Assembly: GCF_002783505.1 (NCBI RefSeq)
Contig: NZ_PFGL01000048.1
Location: 1 to 64,000 of the forward strand
Length of the DNA: 64,000 bases
Direction of reading: 5' to 3'
Origin: Shewanella sp. CG12_big_fil_rev_8_21_14_0_65_47_15
GTDB taxonomy: Bacteria > Pseudomonadota > Gammaproteobacteria > Enterobacterales > Shewanellaceae
The notes beneath the pieces are model-generated. The model was given only the letters and a program-made list of their open reading frames with translations. It did not search any database and was not told where the DNA came from. The position numbers and the translations under genes were made by a program. Shown one piece after another: positions 36,719 to 44,695 of the stretch. How positions within the stretch are numbered: position 1 is the stretch's first letter; each line of letters opens with the position of its first letter.

Positions 36719-36970
36719 CTATAGGTCGGACAGCATATCGTCTAGACTCATTACATTTCCAGCTTTGATGCTGTTTTCACTGTCGATAACCAATTGCATA
36801 AAGGCGAGTTGTTCCTGCATTAAGTGATAAGCCTCTGCGGTTTGAACCACTAATGTTTCTTCACCATTTTGGGTGACAAACATAGGCTCAAATGCTAACT
36901 CATCTCGTAATCTGGCTGCATTCGCCTTCATGTAACTAATGGGTTTTACATTGCTTTTGGTGTCATGCAT
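36719..36970 (-). CDS. Phd/YefM-type antitoxin
   Basis: An 83-residue antitoxin: VKPISYMKANAARLRDELA is the typical Phd/YefM N-terminal DNA-binding part, followed by EPMFVTQNGEETLVVQTAEA. The C-terminal tail (KAGNVMSLDDMLSDL) is acidic, as expected for toxin wrapping. ATG at 36970 has AAGGTGG upstream; a GTG three codons earlier is less likely. It is first in the operon and should repress it. Confidence 0.85.
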   Translation of the reverse strand: MHDTKSNVKPISYMKANAARLRDELAFEPMFVTQNGEETLVVQTAEAYHLMQEQLAFMQLVIDSENSIKAGNVMSLDDMLSDL

Positions 36971-37252
36971 TTTTCCCACCTTTTCAGTTAGTTATTATGT
37001 GTCACCCAAAAACTAACCTTCCTCTCGTTGCTCTGATTTCGATTCCAATATAGGGTGGCGATATTTGAAAATTGCTTACCTACTCAACTAATAGTGCAGA
37101 ATGGGCTAGACCAAATTTAGTCCTGTGGTCTTAATTTGTCAAATCTATTGACGTTCTACTGCCATCTTCCATTTTCAAATTGATGCTTTAGAGGTACATT
37201 TTTCATGTTAGAAACATGTGGGTGTCGTTTGAGGCTATAAGTCCGTCTTTAC

Positions 37253-37367
37253 AATTAAGCACTCTCATTCCAGTGACACGCCCTGCTTAAATCATAAAAA
37301 GTCATCCCTGAGGGCTCGACGGCGGCATCCATGCCGCCAACGGTCACTTCCATGAGAGTGCTTAATT
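37253..37367 (-). repeat. 115-bp MITE-like element with 16-bp perfect inverted ends
   Basis: AATTAAGCACTCTCAT at 37253-37268 is the exact inverse of ATGAGAGTGCTTAATT at 37352-37367. Inside is a perfect hairpin GGCGGCAT (37321-37328), CC, ATGCCGCC (37331-37338), whose core is the inverse of CATGGATG in the repeats at 2.5 kb. Read on the minus strand, the segment from the GTGACCGTTGGCG block on matches copy 1 at 2539 closely. No ORF inside. Confidence 0.85.
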
Positions 37368-37599
37368 TCGTTAATTCCTGTGTACCTTTTTAGCCAGTTT
37401 TTGCACTATCAATTTCCATTTTCAAGTCGACACATCAGGGCATATGTTCATTTTTAACCTTAAATATATGTGGGTGTCCTCACTTTTTTCTCACTTTTTT
37501 TATGCGCCAAGACTTAGCATGATCAGTGGGAGAATTATCTTTCGCATGTAAGGCCTTAGTTCCTATGTGGTTTCGGGGATGATTGATGGTTAATTTTTA

Positions 37600-37840
37600 A
37601 AGGCTAAATCAAAGTCGTGGGGCTTCACCCCACACCCGACCAAGGAGGACTGCTCATCCTATCCTCCTTGGATGCTCCAAGACGCCCTAACGGAGTTGAA
37701 AGCCCCTTGGGCATTAAGCGTCCTTATGCTATCGCGTCAGACGCTCGTCCCTGATTCGACTGACGCTATCTCGGCATCGATGCCTCGCTCACGCAACGAA
37801 CGCAAATGCCCTGCGGCAACTCCGAGGGGAAGGTTAACTC
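37600..37840. other. GC-rich structured stretch without a convincing gene
   Basis: This block differs from its AT-rich surroundings and contains hairpins: GTGGGGCTTCACCCCAC (37617-37633) and AAGGAGGA...TCCTCCTT (around 37643-37671). An ORF at 37672-38079 crosses it but runs into the next gene in another frame and looks like low-complexity translation. It could be a degenerate element or a non-coding RNA. The whole gap 36971-38036 otherwise holds only the repeat at 37253. Confidence 0.35.
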
Positions 37841-38036
37841 CTGTGGTTTTGGTGTTGATTGTGAATCTCAAAAGGGTACTGCTGTTCCAAAAGACTTCTG
37901 CCTGTCCTATCTTTTATTTGTCCAACTTTTCTTTTCGTGTACACGCTAGCTTCTGTAATCAGTTGTGCCTACAGAACCTTTTTTGTAAGATAGCACAGCT
38001 AGAACATGGATTGTTTAACAGAAGAAGGAACTTACT

Positions 38037-38951
38037 ATGGCTTTATATGGCACCACTCATTTTCATGAACAACAACTGAAAACTAAGCTTTCGTCTTATA
38101 TTGATCAGCAAAAGTTATTTAACAAAATAGATGCTATTCCAGAACTTCAAGGTGCATCAATTATTTACATCGATAGTAACTATACTATTGTCGAGTTAAG
38201 GCCTTTCACCTCAGTTTGTCAATTATCTCCAATTAAAGTCATATTGCGGGAGCCACCCCAAATGATGGGGCAACAGCAATTTGCATCCCATTTAAAAGGG
38301 AGCCAAGGAAATGTCAGAGAATCAAGGCTTGTTGGAGAAGTAGCGGGAACAGCATTAAGTTGCGGTGCCGCCATTTTAGGCTGGATAGTTGTTTTTGGCA
38401 GCGGTGCTACTATTCCATTAACAGGCGGTGCAAGCAGTGCTATTACTTACCTAGCAGTAGCTGCGAGTACTGCTAGCTTGGCTCAATGTGCTAATGGTGT
38501 CTATCGGAGTTACAACGAAGTTAATGAACCTCTTAAGAACGATGCTCTAGATTCGCAAGAATGGTATACGAATACAGCTTTCGCTGTAGATGTTATATCG
38601 CTTGCCGGTGCTGCAGCCGCTGGCGCAATTACATTGAAAACAATTAAGTTATTGCAAGCTAATAGTCTAAAAACCACAACGGCACTACTTCAAGGATTAT
38701 CAAGAAGTGAGAAAAAAAGGCTTACTCAAGAGATTATTCGAATGAATCAGCCAGGTGTTTCAAATTCTTTGCTCAAGAGCTTAGTTCGAAGTGGTGTCTA
38801 TCCGAAGCGTTATTCTGGGATACAGATTACCCAAGCATTAAAGTTTCAACTTAAAGATGCTGTTGGTGCGTCTATGAGTTTTACCAGTAGCGCATTATCG
38901 GGGAATGTTAATTCACTTGCTGTAGGTATTTACGAAGAGTTGGCAAAGTAA
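38037..38951 (+). CDS. Candidate membrane-disrupting toxin/effector
   Basis: A 304-residue protein without signal peptide. A soluble N-terminus (1-95) is followed by a long glycine- and alanine-rich hydrophobic region (about 99-152, containing TALSCGAAILGWIVVFGSG) and a second one (180-205, DVISLAGAAAAGAITLKTI). The C-terminus is polar and basic. Hydrophobic hairpins in an otherwise soluble protein are typical of pore-forming colicin-like or type VI secretion effectors. The next gene, overlapping by one base, encodes a four-helix membrane protein, as immunity proteins to such toxins do. No VgrG, PAAR or Hcp gene is in the window. Codon use is more AT-rich than in neighbours, suggesting transfer. 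SD: AGAAGGA before ATG. Function is inference. Confidence 0.55.
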   Translation: MALYGTTHFHEQQLKTKLSSYIDQQKLFNKIDAIPELQGASIIYIDSNYTIVELRPFTSVCQLSPIKVILREPPQMMGQQQFASHLKGSQGNVRESRLVGEVAGTALSCGAAILGWIVVFGSGATIPLTGGASSAITYLAVAASTASLAQCANGVYRSYNEVNEPLKNDALDSQEWYTNTAFAVDVISLAGAAAAGAITLKTIKLLQANSLKTTTALLQGLSRSEKKRLTQEIIRMNQPGVSNSLLKSLVRSGVYPKRYSGIQITQALKFQLKDAVGASMSFTSSALSGNVNSLAVGIYEELAK

Positions 38952-39448
38952 TGTTGAAAAATAAAGATGATGAGATTGTTGGTTTTTTTCCACCTAAAAG
39001 ATTAATAGCTGTTTTTTTAGTGGTAACTATGTTGTTGACTCTAGGCACTGCGATGTCTTGCATCACAGTTTTTTCGATACACTTAGATCTTGGCCCCGAG
39101 TGGATGGTTGGTATTATATCATTCATAGTCATTCTATTCAGCATGATAAACTTTGGAGTAACAAGAGGATCTTTTGTTTGCTGGAAAGTGCTGGAATACT
39201 ACGCGTTGCTGTTATCATTAATCTCAATTCCTTCATTGTTAATGGCAAAAACAGCCTACTTATTGATGTTTTTTGCCATTAATAGTTTGATGCTATTCAG
39301 CGCTTTTTACCTCATCAGAAGCCATTCATATAAAAAGTTAGTTCAATATCAATTTAATCATTTTTCCGATGTAAAAGAGGTAAAAGAAGCCGTAGAGGAG
39401 GAAATGAAGAGAAATAGGAAGCGTCAGAAAAGTCATAATACAAGATAA
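38951..39448 (+). CDS. Four-helix inner-membrane protein, candidate immunity partner
   Basis: A 165-residue protein with four membrane helices (about 17-41, 49-68, 81-98, 102-121) and a charged cytoplasmic tail (VKEAVEEEMKRNRKRQKSHN). Its ATG overlaps the preceding stop (TAATG), so it is translated with it. Immunity proteins against pore-forming toxins commonly have this topology. No family recognised. The function rests on arrangement only. Confidence 0.55.
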   Translation: MLKNKDDEIVGFFPPKRLIAVFLVVTMLLTLGTAMSCITVFSIHLDLGPEWMVGIISFIVILFSMINFGVTRGSFVCWKVLEYYALLLSLISIPSLLMAKTAYLLMFFAINSLMLFSAFYLIRSHSYKKLVQYQFNHFSDVKEVKEAVEEEMKRNRKRQKSHNTR

Positions 39449-39498
39449 AATGCCTCGAAGACCCCTTGAAAGAGTATTGTTACCGAGGCTGTTCATCA

Positions 39499-39579
39499 TT
39501 CCGTGTCAGGCTATTTTATCTCCATGTGATCGTGGCAGTGCCGCGGATGCCATGGATGGCTTCACGGCGAGTCACGGAA
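39499..39579 (+). repeat. Diverged copy of the palindromic repeat
   Basis: TTCCGTG (39499-39505) pairs with CACGGAA (39573-39579). The central hairpin is GCCAT (39549-39553), GG, ATGGC (39556-39560), with the same CATGGATG core as the copies at 2.5 and 37.3 kb. GGCGAGTCAC follows, as in copy 1. Confidence 0.6.
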
Positions 39580-39690
39580 GCAGTTGAATTCGGCGTACAA
39601 ACGAGTGACATATTAAGTGTTTAATCATATGCAGGTTGCTAGGACTGATTAATCTTGTCACTTTAACGTTCAGCTAATTTTTTGTCGCGT

Positions 39691-39728
39691 AGTAAAACAG
39701 CCGCAAAGATCTTTGCGGCTGTTTTACT
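39691..39728. terminator. 38-bp perfect palindrome, bidirectional terminator
   Basis: AGTAAAACAGCCGCAAAGA (39691-39709) is followed at once by its exact inverse (39710-39728). The stem GCCGCAAAG is flanked by A and T tracts on both strands, so it can end the toxin/immunity transcript from the left and panP from the right. Confidence 0.8.
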
Positions 39729-39783
39729 ATTTGAACCTTTTTATCTGAAAGCCGCTATTGGAAAATTCACTCTTCACAACTCG

Positions 39784-41433
39784 CTATTTAGCCACCATCG
39801 CCATAAGTGCGAGTAAAAACTCGTTATCTAGCGCGGCGATTTCACGTTGTTCTACCAGCACTTGATTGAGGATGTCATGGCTGGTGAGGGGGTTGGCTAG
39901 CACCACGCGAAACACCACGGTCGCTTGCCTAAAATAGCGGGCTGGCTGAATACGGGTGCGGGAGACGAAAGACTTACCCTGTTCGCGTTGGTGCTTTTGA
40001 ATAAACTGGGTAAGCCCATCGAGCAGTTCATTAAAGCGGGCAAGTTTTGCCGTGTCACCTTGCTCAATAGCAACTTGCATGGCGGCTTGGACGCTAGCGG
40101 GGACATAACGATAAGTCAGCAGACAAAGTTCTGGCTCAGTAATTAGCTCAAAATCCTTATGGGCTTTGATTTGTTCGGCAAAATAGCGCGCTTTTTCAAG
40201 GCTGTTGTTGATTAAGATTTCATAACCATCGCGGCCGATGATCTGCAAGCAAGCGTGCACTAACATCGCCATGCCGGGGCGTGAGCCTTCCAGCGTTTGG
40301 CTGCCGAGATCCTTTGAACCACGGCGCAGAATATACTCGGCGTGATGGGCAATGGCGTGGGCAAACTCAGGGTCTTTAAATAACACCATGCCCGCGCCCA
40401 TAGGCACATACATTTGCTTGTGGGCATCGATGGTCACCGAATCGGCAAGCTCGATACCTGCGAGTAAGTGGCGGTATTTATTGGATAATAAACTCGCACC
40501 GCCCCAAGCCGCATCCACATGGAAATGACAATTTAACTCTTTTGCCAGCGCAGCTAACTCTGTCAGTGGGTCAACATTACCCGTCTCAGTGGTGCCCGCC
40601 ACGCCAACAATCGCCAACACTTTGATGTTTTTACGGGCAAGTTCAAGGGCGGCTTGGCGCATTTTCGCGACATCGACCTTGTTATCGCTGCCAGTGGGTA
40701 TGCTGATGATATTGTCACGACCGATGCCAAGCAGATCGACGGCTTTGCCCAGCGAATAGTGGCCCCGCTCCGACACTAAAATCGCTAAATCGTCATAGCC
40801 GTAGTGGCGCAGTGCCTTGAGTAAGCCTTCGCGGCTGACGCCTTTAAAGTCGCCATCGGCCTTGAGCAGTTGGTTGCGGGCAATCCACAGGGCCGTGATG
40901 TTAGCGACCGTGCCGCCGGAGCAAAATGCGCCGAGGGAATGATTGGCGCTGTGCATCCAGCTTTGATAAAAATCCGTATCTTGGGCGTAAATCAAATGGT
41001 GCATCATGCCGAGCACTTGGCGCTCAAGGGGCGTAAATGCTTTAGAGGTTTCGATTTTGACCAGATTTTGATTGAGTCCCACCATCATCTTCGACAGAGG
41101 CAACACAAAGTAGGGCAGTGCCGACGTCATGTGGCCGATAAAACTGGGTGCCGCCGTATGGACCGAATGCGCCACCAAGTTTTGCATGATTTCGTCGGTG
41201 TAATCGGAGACAAAACGCGGCTGGCTTGGAATTTCAAAGGCTTGAAAATCGGTTTCAATTTCCGACAAGGGTTTTTCGAGCGCGGCGATACTGTCACCCA
41301 AAAAGCCTGCTAAGTCCTCGGAGAGCTTCTGCTCGATAATACTCAGCGTTGATCCTGCATCTTCCGGTGCAGTAAAAATGCGCAGCAGACTTGATTCGGA
41401 TGCTGTGGCTTGGCGAGGGAGTTTCTGGGTCAT
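39784..41433 (-). CDS. panP: PanP, pyridoxal-phosphate aspartate 1-decarboxylase
   Basis: A 549-residue group II PLP decarboxylase. The substrate/PLP region shows SLGAFCSGGTVANITALWIA; the aspartate is in FHVDAAWGGASLLS; and the PLP lysine is in TIDAHKQMYVPMGAG. Length and sequence fit the family first annotated as putative aspartate 1-decarboxylase and later shown in Vibrio to supply beta-alanine for coenzyme A in place of PanD. Many genomes label such genes glutamate decarboxylase. It is monocistronic, with the palindromic terminator at 39691. Confidence 0.88.
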   Translation of the reverse strand: MTQKLPRQATASESSLLRIFTAPEDAGSTLSIIEQKLSEDLAGFLGDSIAALEKPLSEIETDFQAFEIPSQPRFVSDYTDEIMQNLVAHSVHTAAPSFIGHMTSALPYFVLPLSKMMVGLNQNLVKIETSKAFTPLERQVLGMMHHLIYAQDTDFYQSWMHSANHSLGAFCSGGTVANITALWIARNQLLKADGDFKGVSREGLLKALRHYGYDDLAILVSERGHYSLGKAVDLLGIGRDNIISIPTGSDNKVDVAKMRQAALELARKNIKVLAIVGVAGTTETGNVDPLTELAALAKELNCHFHVDAAWGGASLLSNKYRHLLAGIELADSVTIDAHKQMYVPMGAGMVLFKDPEFAHAIAHHAEYILRRGSKDLGSQTLEGSRPGMAMLVHACLQIIGRDGYEILINNSLEKARYFAEQIKAHKDFELITEPELCLLTYRYVPASVQAAMQVAIEQGDTAKLARFNELLDGLTQFIQKHQREQGKSFVSRTRIQPARYFRQATVVFRVVLANPLTSHDILNQVLVEQREIAALDNEFLLALMAMVAK

Positions 41434-41617
41434 GGGGCTTGCCGTCTATTAATTTTTATAGTGAAACCGCAAATTTGCTAGAAGAGTATAACGGACCAGT
41501 GACTCTCAAAATGTTCAATCAGCGGAATACCAAAAAGGGAGCTCACTTTACTGCAAGGCCTTTTAGGCATCAAGCACTAAAATTTTGGGTTGCCAAAGCG
41601 TTGCGGCCTAAATAAGC

Positions 41618-41640
41618 AAAGGCGCCGTTATGGCGCCTTT
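41618..41640 (-). terminator. Terminator after the glycerate kinase gene
   Basis: AAAGGCGCC (41618-41626), loop GTTAT, GGCGCCTTT (41632-41640). On the minus strand it is followed by TTTGCTTATT, and it lies 47 bp past the kinase stop. Confidence 0.8.
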
Positions 41641-41686
41641 ATTTAAATCCTCAAACTGGGGAAGTACTTAAGCATTAGCTTGAGTA

Positions 41687-42901
41687 TTAGCGCTGGCCTA
41701 ACATGAGTACCGCGCCGATATTTCGGGCGGTATTACTAAGGTTTAGCTTGGCATTGGCCAGCACCTCATCGAGCGGACTTAAGTGCGGGATGATAGGGAA
41801 AATTGCCGCCATACCGTGATCCAGTATGGCATTGGCGTTTTCACCTAAGCAGCCAGCGATACCGATAGTGGGAATGCCCTGCAGTTTGGCTTGCTTTAAC
41901 ACGCCCATCGGGGTTTTACCAAACACGGTTTGACCATCCATGCGGCCTTCACCAGTGATCACTAAGTCAGCGCCACGGATTTTGTCAGCAAGGCCAACGG
42001 TTTGCATTACAATCTCGACACCGGGTTTAAGCTCTGCATGTAAAAAAGCCATTACGCCAAGGCCCATACCGCCCGCCGCGCCTGCACCCGCATGATCGCG
42101 GTGATCGCTAATGCCACTTTGGGCAATCACATCGGCATAATGGGCAAGCGCCGTATCGAGCTGGTTAACCATCGCAGGCGTTGCGCCTTTTTGTGGACCA
42201 AAAATCGCCGAGGCACCACGCTCGCCGCACAGTGGATTATCAACATCGCAGGCGACTTCGAAGCTGCACTCACGTAACAGCGGGTGAGCGTTTGAGACAT
42301 CGATTTGGGCAAGATCTGCCAGCGCCGCGCCGCCAGCGGGTAAGGTTTTCCCTTGGCTATCGAGCAATAAAATGTCCAGCGCTTGGGCCATACCCGCGCC
42401 GCCATCGTTGGTGGCACTGCCGCCTAGGCCTAAAATGATGTGCTTTATCCCCCGATTAAGCGCATCACAAATCAGCTCGCCCGTACCATAACTGGTGGTG
42501 AGCAACGGATTACGTTGCTCCCTCGGCACATGGTGCAGCCCTGACGCCGAGGCCATTTCAATCACGGCAATCGCGCCAGTACTTATATCAGTGGCTGAGC
42601 CACTGTTTGCGCTAGAATTTGATCTATTGTCGAGAATGCCTTCACCAAGAATACCTTCACCAAGAATACCATAGTGGGCTTGCACTCTATGCCCGAGCGG
42701 CCCCATGACCTCTAAGCTGACAATACTGCCGCCCGTGGCGTCGACCATAGATTGCACTGTGCCTTCGCCGCCATCGGCAACGGGGATTTTGACTATGTCG
42801 CAGTCGGGGATCACTTGTCTCAAACCTTGCTCGATGGCATTGGCCACTTCGAGTGCGCTTAAGCTTTCTTTAAATGAGTCGGGGGCGATAACTATTTTCA
42901 T
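41687..42901 (-). CDS. Glycerate kinase (GarK/GlxK family) with a repeat insertion
   Basis: A 404-residue glycerate kinase. It begins MKIVIAPDSFKESLSALEVA; IPVADGGEGTV, LGLGGSATNDGGAGMAQAL and LVITGEGRMDGQTVFGK are family motifs. Family members are usually near 380 residues; the extra length is an insertion at about residues 75-105 containing GILGEGILGEGIL and an S/N-rich stretch, encoded partly by a 15-bp tandem repeat. It makes a phosphoglycerate from glycerate and follows a GntP-type permease in one operon. Start at 42901; an upstream in-frame start lacks a ribosome site. Confidence 0.93.
   Translation of the reverse strand: MKIVIAPDSFKESLSALEVANAIEQGLRQVIPDCDIVKIPVADGGEGTVQSMVDATGGSIVSLEVMGPLGHRVQAHYGILGEGILGEGILDNRSNSSANSGSATDISTGAIAVIEMASASGLHHVPREQRNPLLTTSYGTGELICDALNRGIKHIILGLGGSATNDGGAGMAQALDILLLDSQGKTLPAGGAALADLAQIDVSNAHPLLRECSFEVACDVDNPLCGERGASAIFGPQKGATPAMVNQLDTALAHYADVIAQSGISDHRDHAGAGAAGGMGLGVMAFLHAELKPGVEIVMQTVGLADKIRGADLVITGEGRMDGQTVFGKTPMGVLKQAKLQGIPTIGIAGCLGENANAILDHGMAAIFPIIPHLSPLDEVLANAKLNLSNTARNIGAVLMLGQR
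42627..42670. repeat. 15-bp tandem repeat within the glycerate kinase gene
   Basis: TTCACCAAGAATACC occurs at 42641-42655 and 42656-42670, with a diverged third unit at 42627-42640. The period of 15 keeps frame and encodes repeated GEGIL. Confidence 0.85.
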
Positions 42902-42985
42902 TAAAAATCCTACAGCTAAATGGGCGCGGTTTGCGCCCAAGGGACACGCTTGAATCAAGGTTAAATCACTAATTACTAATCACAA

Positions 42986-44344
42986 TCAGAGCAAGATTAA
43001 GCTGAGCACATACACAGTCAACATGGCGGTGATACCTTGAATAAGGGTTGCCATGGTTTGTGCTTTGTAAGCTTGTTTCACACTCATGCGGCTAAATTGG
43101 GTGACGACCCAGAAGAAGCTGTCATTGGCGTGGGAAACCGTCATCGCACCGGCACCAATTGCCATTACCGTTAGTACGCGGCCCATATCGCTGCCAAGGC
43201 CGATATCACCGAGCATAGGGGCGACTAATGCCGATGTTGCGACCAACGCCACTGTTGATGAACCCTGCGCTGATTTAAGCGCCGCGGCGACGATAAAGGG
43301 CATAAAGATACCGACCCCGAGTGCCGACAGTGAAATGCCTAAAAAGTCACCGATAGGCGTGGCTTTTAAGACAGCACCAAAGGCACCGCCCGCACCTGTG
43401 ATTAAAATAATCGGCGCGGCTGTGACTAAACCTTGGCTAATGCGCTCGCTAAATTCACTGATCTTATTCTCACCTTTTAATAACGACAGGGATAAGAATA
43501 GGCCAATCATCAGAGCGTTAACCGGTTGGCCGAGGAACACTAGCGCGTCAAATAATCCTGCTTTACCTAAAGGCGCTGAAGGGAAGTTTGCGATAGAACC
43601 TAAACAAATTAATACGATAGGCACAAAAATCGGTGCGAAGGCTTTTAATGGGCTGGGCAGGGTGCCATAGCTTTTTTTCAAAGTTTCATAGTCGCTCGCT
43701 TCCGCTTTAAGCTCCTGCGCGCCTTCACCGTCTGGTTCAACATCGGCAAAACGGTTCGCCCATAACATGCCCGCTAATGCGGCAACGGCGGCCACAAACA
43801 GACCCACGCCAATCACTAAGCCCAAGTTCGACTCTAAGCCTAAGTTACCCGCGGCGGCGATAGGGCCAGGCGTTGGCGGTACAAAGGTGTGAGTGGCATA
43901 CAGACCTGTGGCTAAGGCAACGCTCATGGAGACGCTAGAGACCTTCATGCGGTTGGCCATCGATTGTTTTAGCGAGTTTAAGATCACAAAGCCCGAGTCA
44001 CAAAAGACTGGAATAGACACTAGGTAGCCGATGACCGACATGGTTAATGTCGGGAAGCGTTTACCTAATACCTTGATCACCACATCTGCCATGGTAATGG
44101 CGGCGCCGCTCTTTTCCAGAATGATCCCTATGATAGTCCCCAAGACGATCACTAGGCCGATATAACCTAAGATGCCGCCAAAACCTGTGGTAATGGTTTT
44201 TGCGATTTCTCCGCTCGGTAAACCATAGGCGAAGGCCGCAATAAAGGCGGCCAGAATTAAAGTTAAAAAGGGATGGAGTTTAAATTTTGAGGTCGCGATA
44301 ACAATAAATGCAATCACGCCGATGAGAATAAGCACTAAGTTCAT
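42986..44344 (-). CDS. GntP family permease (glycerate/gluconate type)
   Basis: A 452-residue permease with about 12 helices. GLPSGEIAKTITTGFGGILG, the TFVPPTPGPIAAAG motif and AIGAGAMTVSHANDSFFWVV are standard GntP features. Placement 84 bp before glycerate kinase suggests it imports glycerate rather than gluconate (inference). A small inverted repeat ATTTGG/CCAAAT at 44430-44449 lies upstream and could be a regulator site. Confidence 0.92.
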   Translation of the reverse strand: MNLVLILIGVIAFIVIATSKFKLHPFLTLILAAFIAAFAYGLPSGEIAKTITTGFGGILGYIGLVIVLGTIIGIILEKSGAAITMADVVIKVLGKRFPTLTMSVIGYLVSIPVFCDSGFVILNSLKQSMANRMKVSSVSMSVALATGLYATHTFVPPTPGPIAAAGNLGLESNLGLVIGVGLFVAAVAALAGMLWANRFADVEPDGEGAQELKAEASDYETLKKSYGTLPSPLKAFAPIFVPIVLICLGSIANFPSAPLGKAGLFDALVFLGQPVNALMIGLFLSLSLLKGENKISEFSERISQGLVTAAPIILITGAGGAFGAVLKATPIGDFLGISLSALGVGIFMPFIVAAALKSAQGSSTVALVATSALVAPMLGDIGLGSDMGRVLTVMAIGAGAMTVSHANDSFFWVVTQFSRMSVKQAYKAQTMATLIQGITAMLTVYVLSLILL

Positions 44345-44636
44345 ATTATGTCCCGTTCAGTTCTTGGCTGAAGTTTTTAAGTGAGCTCTTAAGTGAGTTT
44401 TTTGATTACTATTGTAGGGCGCAGTGCTTATTTGGGCCTGAGTCCAAATGAGGGCTGCTTTAAGGTTATCCTATTTTAAAGTCATCCTATTATTGTGCAG
44501 GCATGCTTGAATAGCTTTGGCTAAATCCACGGAATTACCGCGTTATAAGTCGCCATTTTTGTGCTCACGCACAAAAATGCTCAGGTGAATTCGAATGTAA
44601 GAGGAGGCGTTTTGTCGATAAGGGGGCTTGTCGGTA

Positions 44637-44668
44637 AGGATTGGCAAATAGGGCTATTTGCCAATCCT
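44637..44668 (-). terminator. Hairpin after the catalase-like gene
   Basis: AGGATTGGCAAATAG (44637-44651), loop GG, CTATTTGCCAATCCT (44654-44668). Fifteen perfect pairs 28 bp past the stop of the catalase-like gene. The T tract is weak on either strand. Confidence 0.65.
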
Positions 44669-44695
44669 AAACAGGAGGGACTTAACTCGACATCT

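Noticed and set aside
37672..38079. 135-codon ORF before the toxin candidate
   Set aside because: It overlaps the start of the better-supported gene in another frame, has low-complexity composition and crosses hairpins.
41391..41615. 74-codon ORF upstream of panP
   Set aside because: It overlaps the panP start on the other strand and has no family resemblance or good ribosome site.
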